Shown piece after piece: positions 7,916 through 16,960 of a stretch of 64,000 nucleotides of DNA. This DNA is from Curtobacterium sp. MCSS17_008 (GTDB lineage Bacteria; Actinomycetota; Actinomycetes; Actinomycetales; Microbacteriaceae). The translations under genes were made by a program, and so were the position numbers. How positions within the stretch are numbered: position 1 is the first letter of the stretch; each line of letters begins with the position of its first letter. Below the pieces are notes generated by a model. The model searched no databases and was not told where the DNA came from. It saw nothing but the letters and a program-made list of their open reading frames with translations. Where the stretch lies: assembly GCF_003234185.1 (NCBI RefSeq), contig NZ_QKSM01000001.1, positions 186,001-250,000 of the forward strand. Direction: 5' to 3'.

Positions 7916-8016
7916 CGCCCCACGAGCACGGATCGCTCACCTGTTCGGCCATGGATCGGCCACCGCCATTCGGCGACGTCGCACGCGACGTCGCACACCG
8001 AGGGGACGGGCCACCC

Positions 8017-8361
8017 GTGTTCGATTCCGTGACGAGCGTCGCGCTGCAGAGTGCGCTCGACGGGCTGTCGCTGCGACAGCGCACCATCGCGAACAACATC
8101 GCGAACATCAACACGCCGGACTACCACGCCGAGAAGGTCCGCTTCGAGGACGCGCTCGCGGACTCGATCGTGCACGGCGACGGCCACGCCACGGCGACCA
8201 CCGCGCGCAGCCTCGAACCGACGAACACCAACGGCAACAACGTGAACCTCGACCAGGAGACCCTGTCGAACGTCGACACGGTCCTGCGCTACCAGTTCGC
8301 GACCCAGGCCGTCGGCGGCGAGGCCACGAGCATGCGCACCGCGATGCGGACCTCCTCGTGA
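8017..8361 (+). CDS. flgB: FlgB, proximal rod protein
   Basis: 114 residues from GTG 8017, preceded by GAGGGGACGGG. The in-frame ATG at 7951 would add a non-homologous 22-residue tail. The protein shows the rod signature LSLRQRTIANNIANINTPDY near residues 20-39, and VNLDQETLSNVDTVLRYQFA near the end. FlgB is the most proximal rod subunit, contacting FliE. First gene of the basal-body operon. Confidence 0.94.
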   Translation: MFDSVTSVALQSALDGLSLRQRTIANNIANINTPDYHAEKVRFEDALADSIVHGDGHATATTARSLEPTNTNGNNVNLDQETLSNVDTVLRYQFATQAVGGEATSMRTAMRTSS

Positions 8362-8753
8362 CGACGTTCGACGCGATCGGCATCGCGAGCACCGGTCTCA
8401 CCGTGCACCGGAAGTGGCTCGACGCGATCTCGGACAACCTCGCGAACGCGAACACCGTCAGGTCGATGGACGACACCGCGTTCCAGGCCCGCTACGTCGA
8501 GGTCCAGGAGGGTGCAGGGACGTCCGGCGCCTACGTCAAGGGGGCCGCGTTCGGCAGTGCTGCCGGCCGTGTGACCTACGACCCGGACCACCCGCTCGCG
8601 AACGCGGAGGGCTACGTCCGCATGCCGGACATCGACCTCGGTACGCAGATGGCGGACCTCATCATGGCCCAGCGCGGCTACCAGGCGAACGCCGCCGTCG
8701 TCGACCGCGCCAAGACCGCCTACGAGGCGGCACTGCAGATCGGGAAGAACTGA
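8358..8753 (+). CDS. flgC: FlgC, proximal rod protein
   Basis: 131 residues, GTG start overlapping flgB by 4 nt. The N-terminus reads FDAIGIASTGLTVHRKWLDA then ISDNLANANT. The C-terminus has DLGTQMADLIMAQRGYQANA, the Flg_bbr_C pattern. It builds the rod with FlgB. Length is typical. Confidence 0.94.
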   Translation: MTTFDAIGIASTGLTVHRKWLDAISDNLANANTVRSMDDTAFQARYVEVQEGAGTSGAYVKGAAFGSAAGRVTYDPDHPLANAEGYVRMPDIDLGTQMADLIMAQRGYQANAAVVDRAKTAYEAALQIGKN

Positions 8754-9100
8754 TGCCCATCGACGCCCTGAACGGTGTGACCACCAACGCGATGACCCGC
8801 GCCTTCGGCGGGACGACCGACGTCACCGGTACCGCCGCCACCACCGGCGTGGCCGGCACCGGTACCACGGGTGCGTCCGGTGACGGCTTCGCGAGCAGCC
8901 TGACGAACGCCGTCGACGGGCTCCAGCAGCTGCAGAGCACGTCGAAGACGCTCGCGCTCAAGGCCGTCACGGGCAACCTCGACGACATCCACGACGCCAC
9001 CATCGCGTCCACCCGTGCCCAGGTCACCCTCGAACTCGTCGCCGCGGTCCGCAACAAGGGCGTCGACGCGTTCAACGAGATCATGCGGATGCAGGCCTGA
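8753..9100 (+). CDS. fliE: FliE, hook-basal body complex protein
   Basis: 115 residues. The ATG shares the A of the flgC stop. After a Thr/Gly-rich N-terminal third comes the FliE core: DGFASSLTNAVDGLQQLQST near residues 43-62 and ATIASTRAQVTLELVAAVRN, KGVDAFNEIMRMQA at the end. FliE joins the MS ring to the rod and is one of the first exported subunits. Confidence 0.93.
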   Translation: MPIDALNGVTTNAMTRAFGGTTDVTGTAATTGVAGTGTTGASGDGFASSLTNAVDGLQQLQSTSKTLALKAVTGNLDDIHDATIASTRAQVTLELVAAVRNKGVDAFNEIMRMQA

Positions 9101-10758
9101 TGCCCGCCGCGATGAAGAACACGTGGGCGCGCCTCGCGGGCTACGTGCAGGGGTTCTCCGCCGCGCAGCGCACGATCGCCGTGATCGGCATCGCCGCGCT
9201 CGTGCTCGGCGGGATCGCACTCGCGAGCTGGCTCGGCAAGGCCTCCTACGCGCCGCTGTTCACCGGACTGGCCGCGGCCGACGCGAGCTCGATCACCGAC
9301 CAGCTGCAGACGGACGGCGTGCCCTACCAGCTGACCGACGGCGGCGCGACGATCCTCGTGCCGCAGGACAAGGTCTACTCCGAGCGGCTCAAGGCGGCGT
9401 CGAACAACCTGCCGTCGTCGAACGAGGGCGGGTACTCGCTGCTCGACGAGATGGGCGTGACGAGCTCCGAGTTCCAGCAGGACGTCACGTACAAGCGCGC
9501 GATCGAGGGCGAGCTCGCGAAGACCATCTCGTCCATGGACGGGGTGAAGGCCGCGACCGTGCAGCTCGCGATCCCCGAGAAGACCGTGTTCGTCTCCGAG
9601 GAGAAGGACCCGACGGCTTCGGTGTTCGTCTCGACCGAGAACGGTGCGCAGCTCACCACCGACCAGGTGCAGTCGATCGTGCACCTGACGAGCGCGGCCG
9701 TCGAGGGGATGCAGCCCACCGACGTCTCGGTCGTCGACCAGAAGGGCCAGACGCTCTCGGCGGTCGGCACGGGCGCGACCGGCAGCGGTGCGGACCAGGC
9801 GGCCGACTACGACGCGACGACCCGGAAGAAGATCCAGGACCTGCTCGACACCACGCTCGGGCCGGGCAACGCCAGCGTCGTCGTCTCCGCCACGATGAAC
9901 CAGGAGTCGGGCACCCGCACGTCCGAGAGCTTCGCGCAGCCGAAGAGCGGGCCGGTCGCCCTCAACGAGTCGAGTTCGACCGAGGAGTACGGCGCAGGTT
10001 CCGGCGCGGGCGCCGGAGCGACCGGTGTCCTCGGTCCGGACAACATCGCCGTGCCGAACGGCACGGACGCGAACGGCGACGACGGCTACACGAACGAGTC
10101 GGCGACGAAGAACAACGCCGTCGACAAGACGACCGAGACGACGCAGATCCCCGCGGGGGGCGTCGAGCGCCAGACCATCTCGGTCGCGCTGAACTCCCGA
10201 GCCGTGTCGGTGCAGAACGCGAACCTGCAGAGCATCAACGACCTCGTGTCCGCTGCGGCCGGTGCCGACAACGCGCGCGGCGACCAGGTCCGCGTCGCGA
10301 TGATGGACTTCGACGACACCGCCGCCAAGGACGCCGCGAAGGCGCTCGAGGAGCAGCAGCAGGCCGAGCAGCAGCAGGCCATGTGGTCGGTGATCCGCAC
10401 CGCGGGGATCGTCGTCGCGGTGCTCGCCGCCGCGATCGTGCTCGCGATCGTGCTGGCCCGGCGTGGGCGACGGCAGTCCCGCGAGGCGGTCGACGTCGGC
10501 GAGCTCGACGCCTTCGCCGGCGAGACCTTCGAGCTCCCGCTCGGCGTCGACGACGAGCTCACCACGCTGCCGGCCGTCGACCCGCAGACCGTCGCCCTGC
10601 CGACCCTGCCGCACGACGACGCCCCGACCGAGGTGCTGACCACGGACGAGATCAGCGCCGAGCGTCGCCGTCAGGAGATCTCCGCCCTGGCCGAACGCGA
10701 CCCGAAGCGCACGGCCGAGCTCCTCCGAGGGCTCCTCGACGACCGGGCACCGGTGTGA
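9100..10758 (+). CDS. fliF: FliF, MS-ring protein
   Basis: 552 residues. A membrane segment near residues 25-46 (IAVIGIAALVLGGIALASWL) precedes the YscJ/FliF domain (ASYAPLFTGLAAADASSITD, VYSERLKAASNNLPSS). A second membrane segment is near 430-450 (IAGIVVAVLAAAIVLAIVLA type). The C-terminus (RRQEISALAERDPKRTAELL) is the FliG-binding tail. FliF is the scaffold around the export gate. Its start overlaps fliE by one base, and its stop overlaps fliG. Confidence 0.97.
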   Translation: MPAAMKNTWARLAGYVQGFSAAQRTIAVIGIAALVLGGIALASWLGKASYAPLFTGLAAADASSITDQLQTDGVPYQLTDGGATILVPQDKVYSERLKAASNNLPSSNEGGYSLLDEMGVTSSEFQQDVTYKRAIEGELAKTISSMDGVKAATVQLAIPEKTVFVSEEKDPTASVFVSTENGAQLTTDQVQSIVHLTSAAVEGMQPTDVSVVDQKGQTLSAVGTGATGSGADQAADYDATTRKKIQDLLDTTLGPGNASVVVSATMNQESGTRTSESFAQPKSGPVALNESSSTEEYGAGSGAGAGATGVLGPDNIAVPNGTDANGDDGYTNESATKNNAVDKTTETTQIPAGGVERQTISVALNSRAVSVQNANLQSINDLVSAAAGADNARGDQVRVAMMDFDDTAAKDAAKALEEQQQAEQQQAMWSVIRTAGIVVAVLAAAIVLAIVLARRGRRQSREAVDVGELDAFAGETFELPLGVDDELTTLPAVDPQTVALPTLPHDDAPTEVLTTDEISAERRRQEISALAERDPKRTAELLRGLLDDRAPV

Positions 10759-11804
10759 GCGGCGTCGTCCCGGTCCCTGCGAGCGGCGGGGTGACCGAGC
10801 GTGCCCTGACCGGTGCGCAGAAGGTCGCGCTCATCCTCATGCAGATGGACACCGAGCGCGCGGCCGAGGTGATGAAGCAGTTCACGGAGCTGGAGACCGA
10901 GGAGATCTCCGCCGAGATCGTCCGGATGCGCCGGGTCGACGACAGCGTCGTGGACCGCACGATGAGCGAGTTCCACCGCATCACGCAGCGCGGCCGGGTG
11001 CAGAAGCGCGGCGGCAAGGACGCCGCGCTCGGGCTGCTCGAGGCCTCGTTCGGCTCCGAGCGCGCCGCTGGCGTGATGGACCGACTCGCCTCGAACCTCG
11101 CGGGCCAGTCCTTCGACTTCCTCGACGACGCCGAGCCCGGCCAGGTCGTCAGCCTGCTCGAGGGGGAGCTGCCGCAGACGATCGCGCTCGTGCTGGCGCA
11201 CCTCGGGCCGGGTCAGGCGAGCGCCGTGCTCGCCGGTGTCGACGAGCGCGTGCGCACCGACGTCGCGCAGGCCTTCGCCACGATGGGCACCGCCACGCCG
11301 GAGGCCGTCGGGATCGTCGCCGGGGTGCTCCGCCAGCGCGCGGGTGCCGTGGTCTCCCCGCGCGAGAGCGTCGAGGTCGTCGGTGGCATCGCGCCCCTGG
11401 TCGAGATCATCAACCGCTCGGACGTCGCCACCGAGAAGGCGGTGCTCGACGGGCTCGAGGCCCGCGACCCGGAGCTCGCCGAGGACATCCGCTCCCGCAT
11501 GCTCACGTTCGAGGACATCGTCAAGCTCGAGGCGCGGGACATCCAGCAGGTGCTCCGCGGCATCGACTCGAAGCTCCTCGCAACCGCGATGAAGGGCGCC
11601 CCGGGACCCGTCGTCGAGACCATCCGTGCCAACGTCTCCGAGCGCAACCGCGAGGTCCTCGACGACGAGCTGCAGGCCATGGGACCGGTGCGCGTCTCGC
11701 AGGTCGAGGAGGCTCGTGCCGAGGTCGTCCGGTCCGTCCGCGAGCTCGAGGCACTGGGCACGATCACCGTCCACCGCGCCGAGGAGGACGAGCTCGTTGA
11801 CTGA
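10755..11804 (+). CDS. fliG: FliG, motor switch protein
   Basis: 349 residues from GTG 10755, overlapping fliF by 4 nt. FliG_N begins at LTGAQKVALILMQMDTERAA. The middle domain has VVSLLEGELPQTIALVLAHL (the EHPQ-like loop reads ELPQ). FliG_C carries the charged torque helix region, LEARDPELAEDIRSRMLTFE then LLATAMKGAPGPVVETIRAN. FliG couples MotA to rotation of the C ring. The length is the family norm. Confidence 0.97.
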   Translation: MSGVVPVPASGGVTERALTGAQKVALILMQMDTERAAEVMKQFTELETEEISAEIVRMRRVDDSVVDRTMSEFHRITQRGRVQKRGGKDAALGLLEASFGSERAAGVMDRLASNLAGQSFDFLDDAEPGQVVSLLEGELPQTIALVLAHLGPGQASAVLAGVDERVRTDVAQAFATMGTATPEAVGIVAGVLRQRAGAVVSPRESVEVVGGIAPLVEIINRSDVATEKAVLDGLEARDPELAEDIRSRMLTFEDIVKLEARDIQQVLRGIDSKLLATAMKGAPGPVVETIRANVSERNREVLDDELQAMGPVRVSQVEEARAEVVRSVRELEALGTITVHRAEEDELVD

Positions 11805-12474
11805 GCCCCTCGTACAGCGCGTCGCGTTCCCGGTGCTCGGGAGCGCGACCACGCGCGACCTCGCCGCTGCTGCCGACGTCCGCGGCCACGCCGCCGGGTA
11901 CGCGGCCGGGCTGCGAGCGGCGCAGGCCGAGACGGATGCGCTCCGCGCCCGGCTCGAAGCCGAGCACACCGCACGGCTCGCGTCGCTGCAGGCCGACACG
12001 GTCCGCCGCGTCCAGGTGCTCGACGCCGCCGCCAACGCGCTGCTGTCACAGCTCGTCCCCGTCCTGCGGGACGCCGAGGAGTCGCTCGTCGCGGCCTCCC
12101 TCGAGCTGGCGGAAGCCGTCGTCGGGTACTCGGTCCGCACCACACGGTCCGACGACGATGCGGTCGCCAGTGCCGCCAGTGCCGCCAGTGCCGCCGGTGT
12201 CGCCACGGGCGGCCGGGAGGCACGGCCCGCCCCCGGCGCGGAGGCCACGGTCCGGCGCGCACTCGCCTCGGTCGACCCCACCGTCGCGCTCGCGGTCCGG
12301 GTCAGCCCCGCCGACGCGGCGCGCGTCGCCGACCTCGACCTCGCGGTCCCGGTCGTCGGCGACCCGTCGCTCCGCGACGGCGACGCCGTGGTCGACCTGC
12401 CGGACGGCCTGCTCGACGCCCGCATCGACGCCGCGCTCGGCCGTGCCCGCACCGCGCTCGGGGTGTCCCGGTGA
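11797..12474 (+). CDS. fliH: FliH, regulator of the export ATPase
   Basis: 225 residues from a TTG at 11797 that overlaps the end of fliG. No ATG or GTG lies at a better position for the conserved N-terminus (LTEPLVQRVAFPVL). GHAAGYAAGLRAAQAETDAL and a coiled coil follow, then the FliH C-terminal region from about residue 85 (LSQLVPVLRDAEESLVAASL). Residues about 125-148 are an Ala/Gly linker containing a sequence close to the GGGAGGCACGG repeat seen elsewhere in the window. FliH binds FliI and FliN and holds the ATPase at the gate. Confidence 0.87.
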   Translation: MTEPLVQRVAFPVLGSATTRDLAAAADVRGHAAGYAAGLRAAQAETDALRARLEAEHTARLASLQADTVRRVQVLDAAANALLSQLVPVLRDAEESLVAASLELAEAVVGYSVRTTRSDDDAVASAASAASAAGVATGGREARPAPGAEATVRRALASVDPTVALAVRVSPADAARVADLDLAVPVVGDPSLRDGDAVVDLPDGLLDARIDAALGRARTALGVSR

Positions 12475-13802
12475 CGGCGACGCTCCTCCGTCCGCGTGGG
12501 CTCGACGACGCGATCGCCCAGGCCGCGCCGCAGCGCGTCGGTGTCGTGACGAGTGCGGTCGGCCTCGGGCTGACCGTCGCCGGACTCGACGCCCGGATCG
12601 GCGACGTGGTCACGGTCGGTGCGGAGGGCGGCCAGCAGACCGCCGTCGAGGTCGTCGCCACCGACGCCACGGGTGTCCGCTGCATGCCGCTCGGGCGTCT
12701 CGTCGGCGTGACCGCGGGCACGCCGGTGCGTCCCACCGGCCGGCCCGTGCGCGTCCCGACCGGCGCCGGACTGTTCGGGCGCGTGCTCGACGGACTCGGA
12801 CGGCCGATCGACGACCGCGGGCCGCTCGACTCCGACGGGTGGGTGCCGCTCGACCACCCCACGCCGAACGCCATGGCCCGCACCCGCATCGACGCCCCGA
12901 TGCAACTCGGGGTGCGGGTGCTCGACACCCTGACCACGGTCGGCCGTGGGCAGCGCATGGGCCTGTTCGCGGGGTCCGGCGTCGGCAAGTCGTCGCTGCT
13001 GTCGATGATCGCCCGCGGCAGTGACGCCGCCGTCAACGTCATCGCCCTCGTGGGGGAGCGCGGTCGCGAGGTCCGGGAGTTCCTCGAGGACGACCTCGGA
13101 CCCGAGGGACTCGCCCGTTCGATCGTCGTCGTGTCGACCTCGGACGAGCCCGCGCTCATGCGCCTGCGCGCCGCGTTCGTGGCCACCCGCATCGCCGAGT
13201 CCTTCCGTGACGCCGGACAGGACGTCGTGCTCATGATGGACTCGCTGACCCGCGTCGCGATGGCACAGCGCGAGATCGGGTTGTCCGTGGGGGAGCCGCC
13301 CGCGACCCGGGGCTACCCGCCGTCGACGTTCTCCGTCCTCGCCGCGCTGCTCGAACGGGCCGGGACCGACCGCGTGGGGAGCATCACCGGGCTCTACACG
13401 GTGCTCGTCGACGGCGACGACCACAACGAGCCGGTCGCCGACAGCGCCCGCAGCATCCTCGACGGACACGTCGTGCTCGACCGGCGGCTGGCCGTGACCG
13501 GGCACTTCCCGTCCGTCGACGCGCTCGGGTCCGTCTCCCGCGTCGCATCGAAGGTCACGGAGCCGTGGCAGCGCGCCGCCGCGACCGCGCTCCGCAAGGT
13601 GATGGCGGCCCGGCGGAACGCGCAGGACCTGCTCGACGTCGGCGCCTACCAGCGCGGCTCGAACCCCCTCGTCGACGCCGCCGTGGACCACCAGGACGCC
13701 ATCGACGCGTTCCTCCGCCAGGGCATGGACGACCGGGCGGACGCCGTCACCTCGTGGCGTGCCCTCGACGCCCTCGTCGCACGACTGGGGGTGGCTGCCT
13801 GA
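12471..13802 (+). CDS. fliI: FliI, flagellar export ATPase
   Basis: 443 residues, GTG start overlapping fliH by 4 nt. The Walker A motif GSGVGKSS lies near residues 168-175 and Walker B (DVVLMMDSLTR) near 252. The RGYPPS motif region and GSITGLYTVLVDGDDHNEP are typical of FliI/YscN. It drives substrate release and unfolding for type III export. Together with FliH and FliJ it is encoded as one block. Confidence 0.97.
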   Translation: MTATLLRPRGLDDAIAQAAPQRVGVVTSAVGLGLTVAGLDARIGDVVTVGAEGGQQTAVEVVATDATGVRCMPLGRLVGVTAGTPVRPTGRPVRVPTGAGLFGRVLDGLGRPIDDRGPLDSDGWVPLDHPTPNAMARTRIDAPMQLGVRVLDTLTTVGRGQRMGLFAGSGVGKSSLLSMIARGSDAAVNVIALVGERGREVREFLEDDLGPEGLARSIVVVSTSDEPALMRLRAAFVATRIAESFRDAGQDVVLMMDSLTRVAMAQREIGLSVGEPPATRGYPPSTFSVLAALLERAGTDRVGSITGLYTVLVDGDDHNEPVADSARSILDGHVVLDRRLAVTGHFPSVDALGSVSRVASKVTEPWQRAAATALRKVMAARRNAQDLLDVGAYQRGSNPLVDAAVDHQDAIDAFLRQGMDDRADAVTSWRALDALVARLGVAA

Positions 13803-14233
13803 TGGCCCGACGCTTCCCCCTCGCCGGACTGCTGCGCCTCCGGCACGCCGAGCAGGACCGTGCCGCCGCCGCCCTGGCCGCCGCGAACGACCGGGTCCGT
13901 GACGTCGCAGACGCCCGGATCGCCGCACGGCGGAGCCTCGCGGACCGCGAGGACACGCAGCCGGTCACGGACGCGGCGACGCTGAGCGCCCTCGCCGCCG
14001 CCCGTGCCTCGACCCGCGGGATGCTCGAGGAGCTCGAAGCCGTCGCCCGGTCCCGTCGCGCCGAGGTCGACGGCGCGCAGGCCGCGTACGACTCCGCACG
14101 GCGCGCGGCACTCGGGCTCGAGAAGCTCGAGGGCCAGCACGACCGGGAGCAGGCCGCCGAGGACCTGCGGACCGAACAGAACGCCCTCGACGAGATCGCG
14201 GCCCGGCGCCGCACGGAAGGTGGTGCCCGATGA
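13802..14233 (+). CDS. fliJ: FliJ, export ATPase stalk protein
   Basis: 143 residues from ATG 13802, sharing the A of the fliI stop. The chain is an extended coiled coil: FPLAGLLRLRHAEQDRAAAA at the start, and GLEKLEGQHDREQAAEDLRT near the end. FliJ enters the FliI ring and contacts FlhA. Assignment rests on place, length and coiled-coil pattern, since FliJ varies strongly. Confidence 0.85.
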   Translation: MARRFPLAGLLRLRHAEQDRAAAALAAANDRVRDVADARIAARRSLADREDTQPVTDAATLSALAAARASTRGMLEELEAVARSRRAEVDGAQAAYDSARRAALGLEKLEGQHDREQAAEDLRTEQNALDEIAARRRTEGGAR

Positions 14234-14973
14234 GCGTGGACGCCGTGCTCTCCCGGATCGCGGAGATCCGCACGCAGATCGACGCCCTGCGCGGCACCCC
14301 GACGACCGCCGCCGCGAGCGGGTCGACCGCTTCGGGCGCGGCGTCGTCCGGAGCCTTCGCCGACGCCCTCGCCACGGCGACCGGGACCGGTACGGCGGCG
14401 ACCACCACCTCCGCCGGCGCCGCGTCGACGGCCGGTGCGACCGCGGCGCCCGCGACCTCGGTCGACGCCGGACGGGGCACCCTGGCGACCGGCAGCGGTG
14501 CCACCGGGTCCGACGTCGTCGCCGCGGCGGAGAAGTACCTCGGCGTGCCGTACGTCTTCGGCGGCGAGAGCCGCTCCGGCATGGACTGCTCGGGACTGGT
14601 GCAGACGGTGTTCAAGGACCTCGGCGTCACGATGCCGCGCGTCGTGCCCGACCAGGCCGACATGGGCGTGCCGGTCGGCTCGCTCCAGGACGCGAAGCCG
14701 GGCGACCTGATCATCCCCAAGGGTGAGCAGCACATCGTGATCTACGTCGGCGAGGGCAAGGTCCTGCACGCCCCGCGTCCCGGCAAGGACGTCCGGATCG
14801 TGGACAACTGGTACAAGGACTCGGACATCGCGACGATCCGCCGCATCGTTCCGAGCGAGGCCACCGCCCCTGCCGCGACCCCGACCGTGGCCTCCGCTGC
14901 GTCGGCGCAGTCCGTGACCGACCTGCAGACCGCGGCCCTGCTGTCCGCGATGCGGGTGGGGAGCGCGGCATGA
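14230..14973 (+). CDS. NlpC/P60 peptidoglycan hydrolase inside the flagellar operon
   Basis: 247 residues. The N-terminal 90 residues are a helical start (VDAVLSRIAEIRTQIDALRG) and an Ala/Thr/Gly-rich linker. The C40 peptidase domain covers about residues 92-205, with YLGVPYVFGGESRSGMDCSG holding the catalytic Cys120, and His168 in GEQHIVIYVG. A third polar residue is probably His180. There is no signal peptide, so export through the flagellar gate is likely. It overlaps fliJ and fliK by 4 nt each. No flgJ exists in the window, so this enzyme probably opens the cell wall for the rod, which is an inference. Confidence 0.88.
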   Translation: MSVDAVLSRIAEIRTQIDALRGTPTTAAASGSTASGAASSGAFADALATATGTGTAATTTSAGAASTAGATAAPATSVDAGRGTLATGSGATGSDVVAAAEKYLGVPYVFGGESRSGMDCSGLVQTVFKDLGVTMPRVVPDQADMGVPVGSLQDAKPGDLIIPKGEQHIVIYVGEGKVLHAPRPGKDVRIVDNWYKDSDIATIRRIVPSEATAPAATPTVASAASAQSVTDLQTAALLSAMRVGSAA

Positions 14974-16457
14974 GCACCATGACCACGGCGGGCGTTCCCG
15001 TCGCGTCGGCGCGAGCGTCGGGGGGCGCCGGGGCGGCCGCTCCGGGCGGGTCGTCGACCGCCGGCGCCTCGGCGGTGCCGTTCGGCGCAGCACTCGCGGC
15101 CGTCAGCGCGGACGGCGCTCGTCCCGGCGCAGGCGACGGCTCCGGCGACGGGACCGGCGACCGGTCTCCGCAGTCGTCGGGCGGGGCGGCAGGTGCGGGC
15201 ACGGCCACGACCACGGTGCCGTCGAGCGCACCGTCCGGGTCGACGACGGCGACGGACACGGGGACCACGACGACGGTCGTCGATCCCGCCCTGCTCGGCG
15301 TGCTCCCGGCACCGACCGCCGTGCCGCACCTCGGAGCACCGCTCGTCGCACCCTCCGTTGCGGCTGCGGGAACGACCGGGGAGACGACCGCGGAGACGGC
15401 TGCGGAGACGCCGGTGGCCCTGACCGCTGGAGCAACGCCCCGGGTCTCCACGACGCCGGGGGACGCCACGACGACCGCTGCTGCTGGGGTGGCCGGCGAG
15501 CGACAACACGACGTCGGCCAGACGCTCGGCACCGCGAGCGCCGCTCCGGCGACGACGTCCACCGGCGTCGCGCCCGCATCCGCCACGGCCTCCACGACGA
15601 GCGCGGCGTCGGGTGCCGTCGCGCCCGACGCCACCGCAGCGGTGGCCACCGTCGCCCCGCACCGCGTGAGCGCGCTCGGTTCGCCGCCGGCACCCGGCGC
15701 GACCACGAGCTCGGCCGTCCCCGGAGTGGGCACCAGCGCGACGGCGACGACCACCGACGCAGCCCGGACCACAGCTGCCGCGCTGCCCGGTACCCAGGAC
15801 GCGGGCGCCGCGACGGCCACGGGCACCCCGACCACCGGCAGCGCGGTCCCCGCGCCGGTGGTCCGCACCGACGGAGCCACCGACGGTGGAGCCGTGCACG
15901 CTGCGGACGGCAGGCCGGACGGTCACGGTGAGTCGGGCCTCCCGCCCGTCGCCGCCGGGCGCGGTGGCGAGACGCCGTTCCTCGTCACCACCACGACCAC
16001 CGCCTCGACCGCACCGGCCGGTGCGGCGACGGCGAACACCCCGGCGCCGCTCGCGCACCAGCTCGTCCGACCACTGTTCTCGCTCGCCCAGGCCGGCCCC
16101 GGCGAGCACGTCGTCACCGTCCAGGTGACGCCCGACTCGCTCGGACCCGTCACGGTCCGCGCCCACGTCACCGCGCACGGCATGCACGTCGAGTTGTTCG
16201 CGTCGTCGGACGCCGCACGCGACGCCGTCCGGCAGGTGCTGCCCGACCTGCGGCGGGACGCCGCCGGCAGCGGGACCAGCACGACGCTCGACCTGTCGTC
16301 CCAGAACCACCCGGGCGCCGAGTCCGGACGCGACGGCCGTCCGGCGACGTCCGCCCTGCGACCGGACACCGCCCGGGAGGCGCGTCCCGCCCTGACCGCA
16401 CCGGTCACCACCCGACCCACCACCGTCCGATCCGTCGGACTCGACGTCCTCGCCTGA
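14970..16457 (+). CDS. fliK: FliK, hook-length control protein
   Basis: 495 residues. About 370 residues of Thr/Ala/Pro/Gly-rich, low-complexity ruler sequence precede a C-terminal Flg_hook domain near 375-455 (LVRPLFSLAQAGPGEHVVTV, QVTPDSLGPVTVRAHVTAHG, LPDLRRDAAG). FliK measures the hook and switches export specificity through FlhB. It is followed by flgD after 27 bp. Confidence 0.9.
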   Translation: MSTMTTAGVPVASARASGGAGAAAPGGSSTAGASAVPFGAALAAVSADGARPGAGDGSGDGTGDRSPQSSGGAAGAGTATTTVPSSAPSGSTTATDTGTTTTVVDPALLGVLPAPTAVPHLGAPLVAPSVAAAGTTGETTAETAAETPVALTAGATPRVSTTPGDATTTAAAGVAGERQHDVGQTLGTASAAPATTSTGVAPASATASTTSAASGAVAPDATAAVATVAPHRVSALGSPPAPGATTSSAVPGVGTSATATTTDAARTTAAALPGTQDAGAATATGTPTTGSAVPAPVVRTDGATDGGAVHAADGRPDGHGESGLPPVAAGRGGETPFLVTTTTTASTAPAGAATANTPAPLAHQLVRPLFSLAQAGPGEHVVTVQVTPDSLGPVTVRAHVTAHGMHVELFASSDAARDAVRQVLPDLRRDAAGSGTSTTLDLSSQNHPGAESGRDGRPATSALRPDTAREARPALTAPVTTRPTTVRSVGLDVLA

Positions 16458-16484
16458 CGCGGACCTGAGGAGAGAGACCACACC

Positions 16485-16916
16485 ATGCCCCTCGACGGCA
16501 TCACCGGCTCGGTCGACGCAGCGACGCAGGCTGCCGCGCTCGCACAGAACGCCAGCACGAAGAAGTCCCAGACGATGGACTCCGAGGTGTTCATGAAGCT
16601 GCTCGTGACGCAGCTCCGCAACCAGGACCCGTCCTCGCCCATGGACACCAACCAGATGATCAGCCAGCAGACGCAACTCGCGATGATGGAGCAGGTCACC
16701 AACCAGACCACGACGGCGAACGAGAACTTCTCGCTGCAGATGCGCATCGCCGCCGCGAACCTCGTCGGGAAGCAGGTCAGCTACACCGACGCCGCCACCG
16801 GGACCGCGGTCTCGGGGACCGCCACCGCCGTGTCGTACGCGCAGAGCGTGCCGACCGTGACCGTGAACGGGAAGGAGGTGGACCTCGACGTGATCTCCGG
16901 TATCGAGTCCGCCTGA
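16485..16916 (+). CDS. flgD: FlgD, hook cap scaffolding protein
   Basis: 143 residues after GAGGAGAGAGACC. The conserved N-terminal segment is clear: DSEVFMKLLVTQLRNQDPSS near residues 31-50, then MDTNQMISQQTQLAMMEQV. The C-terminal part is only about 50 residues, so the FlgD Tudor/FnIII domains are reduced to one short beta module. It caps the growing hook made of FlgE, encoded next. Confidence 0.93.
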   Translation: MPLDGITGSVDAATQAAALAQNASTKKSQTMDSEVFMKLLVTQLRNQDPSSPMDTNQMISQQTQLAMMEQVTNQTTTANENFSLQMRIAAANLVGKQVSYTDAATGTAVSGTATAVSYAQSVPTVTVNGKEVDLDVISGIESA

Positions 16917-16960
16917 CCCTCCTCCTTCCCCTCCGTCTTCCTTCAACGAAAGGACGCACC

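Noticed and set aside
10671-13928. Open frame of 1085 codons on the minus strand across fliF-fliJ
   Set aside because: It is antisense to well-defined fliF, fliG, fliH, fliI and fliJ. Its translation is low-complexity Arg/Gly/Asp sequence, as produced by GC-rich antisense frames.
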